Positions 62,131-64,000 of a stretch of DNA of 64,000 bases are shown here, piece by piece. Made by a program: the position numbers and the translations under genes. The stretch is from Spirosoma terrae. Lineage in GTDB: Bacteria > Bacteroidota > Bacteroidia > Cytophagales > Spirosomataceae. How positions within the stretch are numbered: position 1 is the stretch's first letter; the number at the start of each line of letters is the position of its first letter. The stretch spans positions 1-64,000 of the forward strand of contig NZ_JAAFZH010000005.1 in NCBI RefSeq assembly GCF_010435915.1, given 5' to 3'. The notes beneath the pieces are model-generated. The model searched no databases. It was not told the DNA's origin and was given only the letters and a program-made list of their open reading frames with translations.

Positions 62131-62164
62131 ATAAGGATTGGAGTACTGCAACCCCAATCCTTAT
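62131..62164 (-). terminator. Terminator of the ScyD/ScyE-like gene
   Basis: 11-bp stem ATAAGGATTGG (62131-62141) with CCAATCCTTAT (62154-62164), 12-base loop, followed on the minus strand by TTTTTC. It is 34 bp after the stop. Confidence 0.82.
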
Positions 62165-62198
62165 TTATAAAAAACGCCCGCTAAAACGGTATTACTAA

Positions 62199-63260
62199 TT
62201 AATTCGAGCCCGATAGTCTGACTATAATACCTGGACCGTAGTATAACAATAAGTACGTATCGGCAGCAGCAGTACTCAGCATAATATCGACCGGGGTGAT
62301 GGCGGGTGTAAACAGACTGGTAGCAGGGTTGTCGCCTTTAGCAACCCGACCAGGTGTAGAGAAACCAAACTCTGTTGCGATGAGCTTACCCCCTGGCGTA
62401 AAGGTTAGATCGGTTAAACCCGAAAAACCTGACTTGTAAGCTGTTGGCGTAACCGGAGCTGACGCTGTTCCACTGACCTGATAAATCGAGGCAATTCCTG
62501 TTGGGAATGGGAAACCGCCCAATGTACTGACGTAGAAATTAGTACCATCGAAAACAATGCCACTGGGAACAGCGTCGATTGTGGGCGGCCCCATTGGCGC
62601 ACTGGGATACGTCGGATTAGTGTAATCGGGGAATACCGCATAAACGCTTAACGCGCCACTGGTCATGTTTCGACGGATAATAGCGTTTGCACCAGCATCA
62701 ACAATAAATAAGTCGTTATTGGGGCCAAAAGTCAGGTTATAAGGATTCGAGTCCTTATCATCTGGAGCGTTCGGGTGGGCGTTTCGAACAAATGTACCAA
62801 TATCAATGCCTGTCAGCGAGCTGGCTGCAATAGGTGTGCTGACGCCCGGTGTAAAGCTGGAAACATCCACAATGTAGAGTTTTTCTTCTACGCCATGCAA
62901 AATATACAGCTTACCTTCTCTGTAGAGAAGGTGATTGAGCCCTTCCGGTGAATTTTCAGGACTAATGGCTGATACAAAACCCGTAATGGCCGGATAGACC
63001 GTACCGGATGGCGTAATCACTGATACCTGCCCGTTGTTGACCGTTCCACTGCCGGCTTCAGTAACCCACACATTTCCTTTGGGGTCGTCAGTTAGTCCGA
63101 TTGGCGACCGAAGTCCACTGGCAAAAGGTGGTCCCTGAACAGCAGCTAACGTAGTGGGATCAGGAATTCGGTGGTCCTGGCAGCTATCGAGTAAAAGAAT
63201 GAAACAACTAACAACCAGTAAAACCCGGAAAGAGGATAAGGTAGAACGCTGCATTTTCAT
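62199..63260 (-). CDS. ScyD/ScyE-family beta-propeller lipoprotein
   Basis: The 353-residue protein has a lipoprotein signal ending LLLDSC (Cys27) and matches ScyD/ScyE-family exported proteins. It contains a repeated propeller-like pattern: GLRSPIGLTDDPKGNVWVTEAGSGTV (partial), NLTFGPNNDLFIVDAGANAIIRR (partial), TFTPGGKLIATEFG, and conserved NG-type strands. ScyD/E proteins were named from the scytonemin locus of cyanobacteria; in Bacteroidota their role is unknown. It has no operon partner. Confidence 0.85.
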   Translation of the reverse strand: MKMQRSTLSSFRVLLVVSCFILLLDSCQDHRIPDPTTLAAVQGPPFASGLRSPIGLTDDPKGNVWVTEAGSGTVNNGQVSVITPSGTVYPAITGFVSAISPENSPEGLNHLLYREGKLYILHGVEEKLYIVDVSSFTPGVSTPIAASSLTGIDIGTFVRNAHPNAPDDKDSNPYNLTFGPNNDLFIVDAGANAIIRRNMTSGALSVYAVFPDYTNPTYPSAPMGPPTIDAVPSGIVFDGTNFYVSTLGGFPFPTGIASIYQVSGTASAPVTPTAYKSGFSGLTDLTFTPGGKLIATEFGFSTPGRVAKGDNPATSLFTPAITPVDIMLSTAAADTYLLLYYGPGIIVRLSGSN

Positions 63261-63618
63261 AACTAATCAAGTTAAAAAAAGGATGAATAAGGATGTATTT
63301 GGATACGGATTAAAGATAGGCTAATAGTCTGACTTACATATTTATTAGATTCCTGAAAGGCCTTGATTGTTAGTAACCGGTATTTGTTTTTTTAGAAGTG
63401 CAGGTAATGTAGAATGGGTAGTGAGTAAACAGAGTTATTCCTGAAAAATAAAAGGAGCTTGTACGGTCAGGAATTTGACCCGTATGGGTAGAAAATGAGG
63501 TAAATGCCGCTTGCAGACTATAGGCTAAAAAGCCGGTGCTAAAACAGTATAATGTGCGTATTTTTCGGCACCTTTGCCAGCACTTTTTTGTTCTATTTGT
63601 ATATCAACTCATTAAAAA
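63261..63618. other. Divergent intergenic region, ScyD-like / DUF4494
   Basis: About 358 bp between divergent starts, which must hold both promoters. I found no convincing promoter pair, hairpin or RNA. Confidence 0.45.
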
Positions 63619-64000
63619 ATGCCCAACTGGTTTCTCGGAAAAATCCGTTATCAGCAGCCTATTGACGATTCGAACGTAGGGTCGCGGAATGAAGAATTTA
63701 TCAAGCAAAAGACAGTCACAGAGGCTTATCTGGTTGATGCCGTGAGCTATACCGACGCCGAAACCCGATTATATCAGGAGATTGCAGCAAACACACCTGA
63801 CTTCGAAATTACCAATATCTCCCGCATGAAGCTGGCCGATGTATTTCATCATGAAGATGGTGGAGAAGTTTGGTACAAGGTGAAAGCCATGTTCATCACT
63901 GACGACGAAAAAACGGGAAAACAGAAGAAGACACCAAGCGTGATGCTGGTGAACGGCGAAAATCCAAAACAGGCTTATGAACGTGTTGAGCACAGTTTAA
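63619..64000 (+). CDS. DUF4494 protein, 3' end cut by the window
   Basis: The frame opens at the ATG at 63619 with MPNWFLGKIRYQQPIDDSN and runs 127 codons with no stop up to the window edge. It matches DUF4494, a Bacteroidota protein of unknown function: KIRYQ, VTEAYLVDAVSYTDAETR, FEITNISRMKLADVF and EVWYKVKAMFITDDEKTGK (each partial). The family is about 150-180 residues, so only the end is missing. A frame on the other strand here is a shadow. Confidence 0.9.
   Translation, partial: MPNWFLGKIRYQQPIDDSNVGSRNEEFIKQKTVTEAYLVDAVSYTDAETRLYQEIAANTPDFEITNISRMKLADVFHHEDGGEVWYKVKAMFITDDEKTGKQKKTPSVMLVNGENPKQAYERVEHSL

Noticed and set aside
63769..63993. Minus-strand 74-residue frame at the window end
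   Set aside because: Antisense shadow of the DUF4494 gene, whose conserved motifs are clear on the plus strand.

Overview
The window looks like chromosome from a Bacteroidota member of the order Cytophagales, probably Spirosoma or a close relative. This is an inference from gene families: a type IX secretion sortase-like C25 protease (PorU2 type), a type A sorting-domain protein, DUF6157, DUF4142 and DUF4494 proteins, an Ig/cadherin-like giant surface protein ending in an NNT..FFKQ-like tail, and few Shine-Dalgarno sites. No rRNA or tRNA gene was seen.

Layout. Bases 4-2072 are the distal part of a large CRISPR array: 32 repeats of 30 bp and 31 spacers, without cas genes in the window. Bases 2.1-15.6 kb carry envelope and housekeeping genes: an FKBP isomerase, a fasciclin protein, two L,D-transpeptidases, a bestrophin channel, EcsC, an outer-membrane barrel, a DUF4142 lipoprotein, a DMT transporter, an mlaE-mlaF-mlaD lipid-transport operon and a lytic transglycosylase. 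Bases 15.9-24.7 kb hold a sugar-acid dehydratase plus SDR pair, a DJ-1/PfpI protein, a second DMT transporter, a leucine-rich-repeat protein and a large M16 peptidase, separated by strikingly long perfect hairpins.

Bases 24.9-30.35 kb form an AT-rich island with a GT2, a GT4-GT2 fusion, a NeuD-like acetyltransferase and a complete IS630-type element (29281-30345, TA-flanked). The element has a nonsense codon in orfA and a slippery A7 tract between orfA and orfB, and it sits 17 bp upstream of tag. Bases 30.4-46 kb return to typical sequence: tag, a serine hydrolase, a membrane-anchored AraC regulator, a transmembrane protein with an HTH-like N-terminus, a LamG-like secreted protein with an ABC permease, CsbD, a flavin monooxygenase, DUF2147, a thioesterase, a dicarboxylate/glutamate symporter, a CpxP-like protein and a Dcp peptidase.

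Bases 46.8-52.8 kb encode a 1648-residue repetitive surface protein and a sorting-domain protein. They are followed directly by the most interesting locus, a lasso-peptide gene cluster at 52946-57025. It has a 47-residue precursor that is not an obvious long ORF, a PqqD-like recognition element (B1), a transglutaminase-like leader peptidase (B2), a nucleotidyltransferase-like protein and, convergently transcribed, an asparagine-synthetase-like cyclase (C). The leader fits the Y-x2-P-x-L-x3-G-x5-T pattern exactly. The predicted core has one acidic residue, which would give an unusual Lys1-Asp7 (or Leu1-Asp8) ring. No exporter is present. The window ends with a lipoprotein, the PorU2-like protease, YceI, a ScyD/ScyE-like lipoprotein and the start of a DUF4494 gene cut by the window edge.
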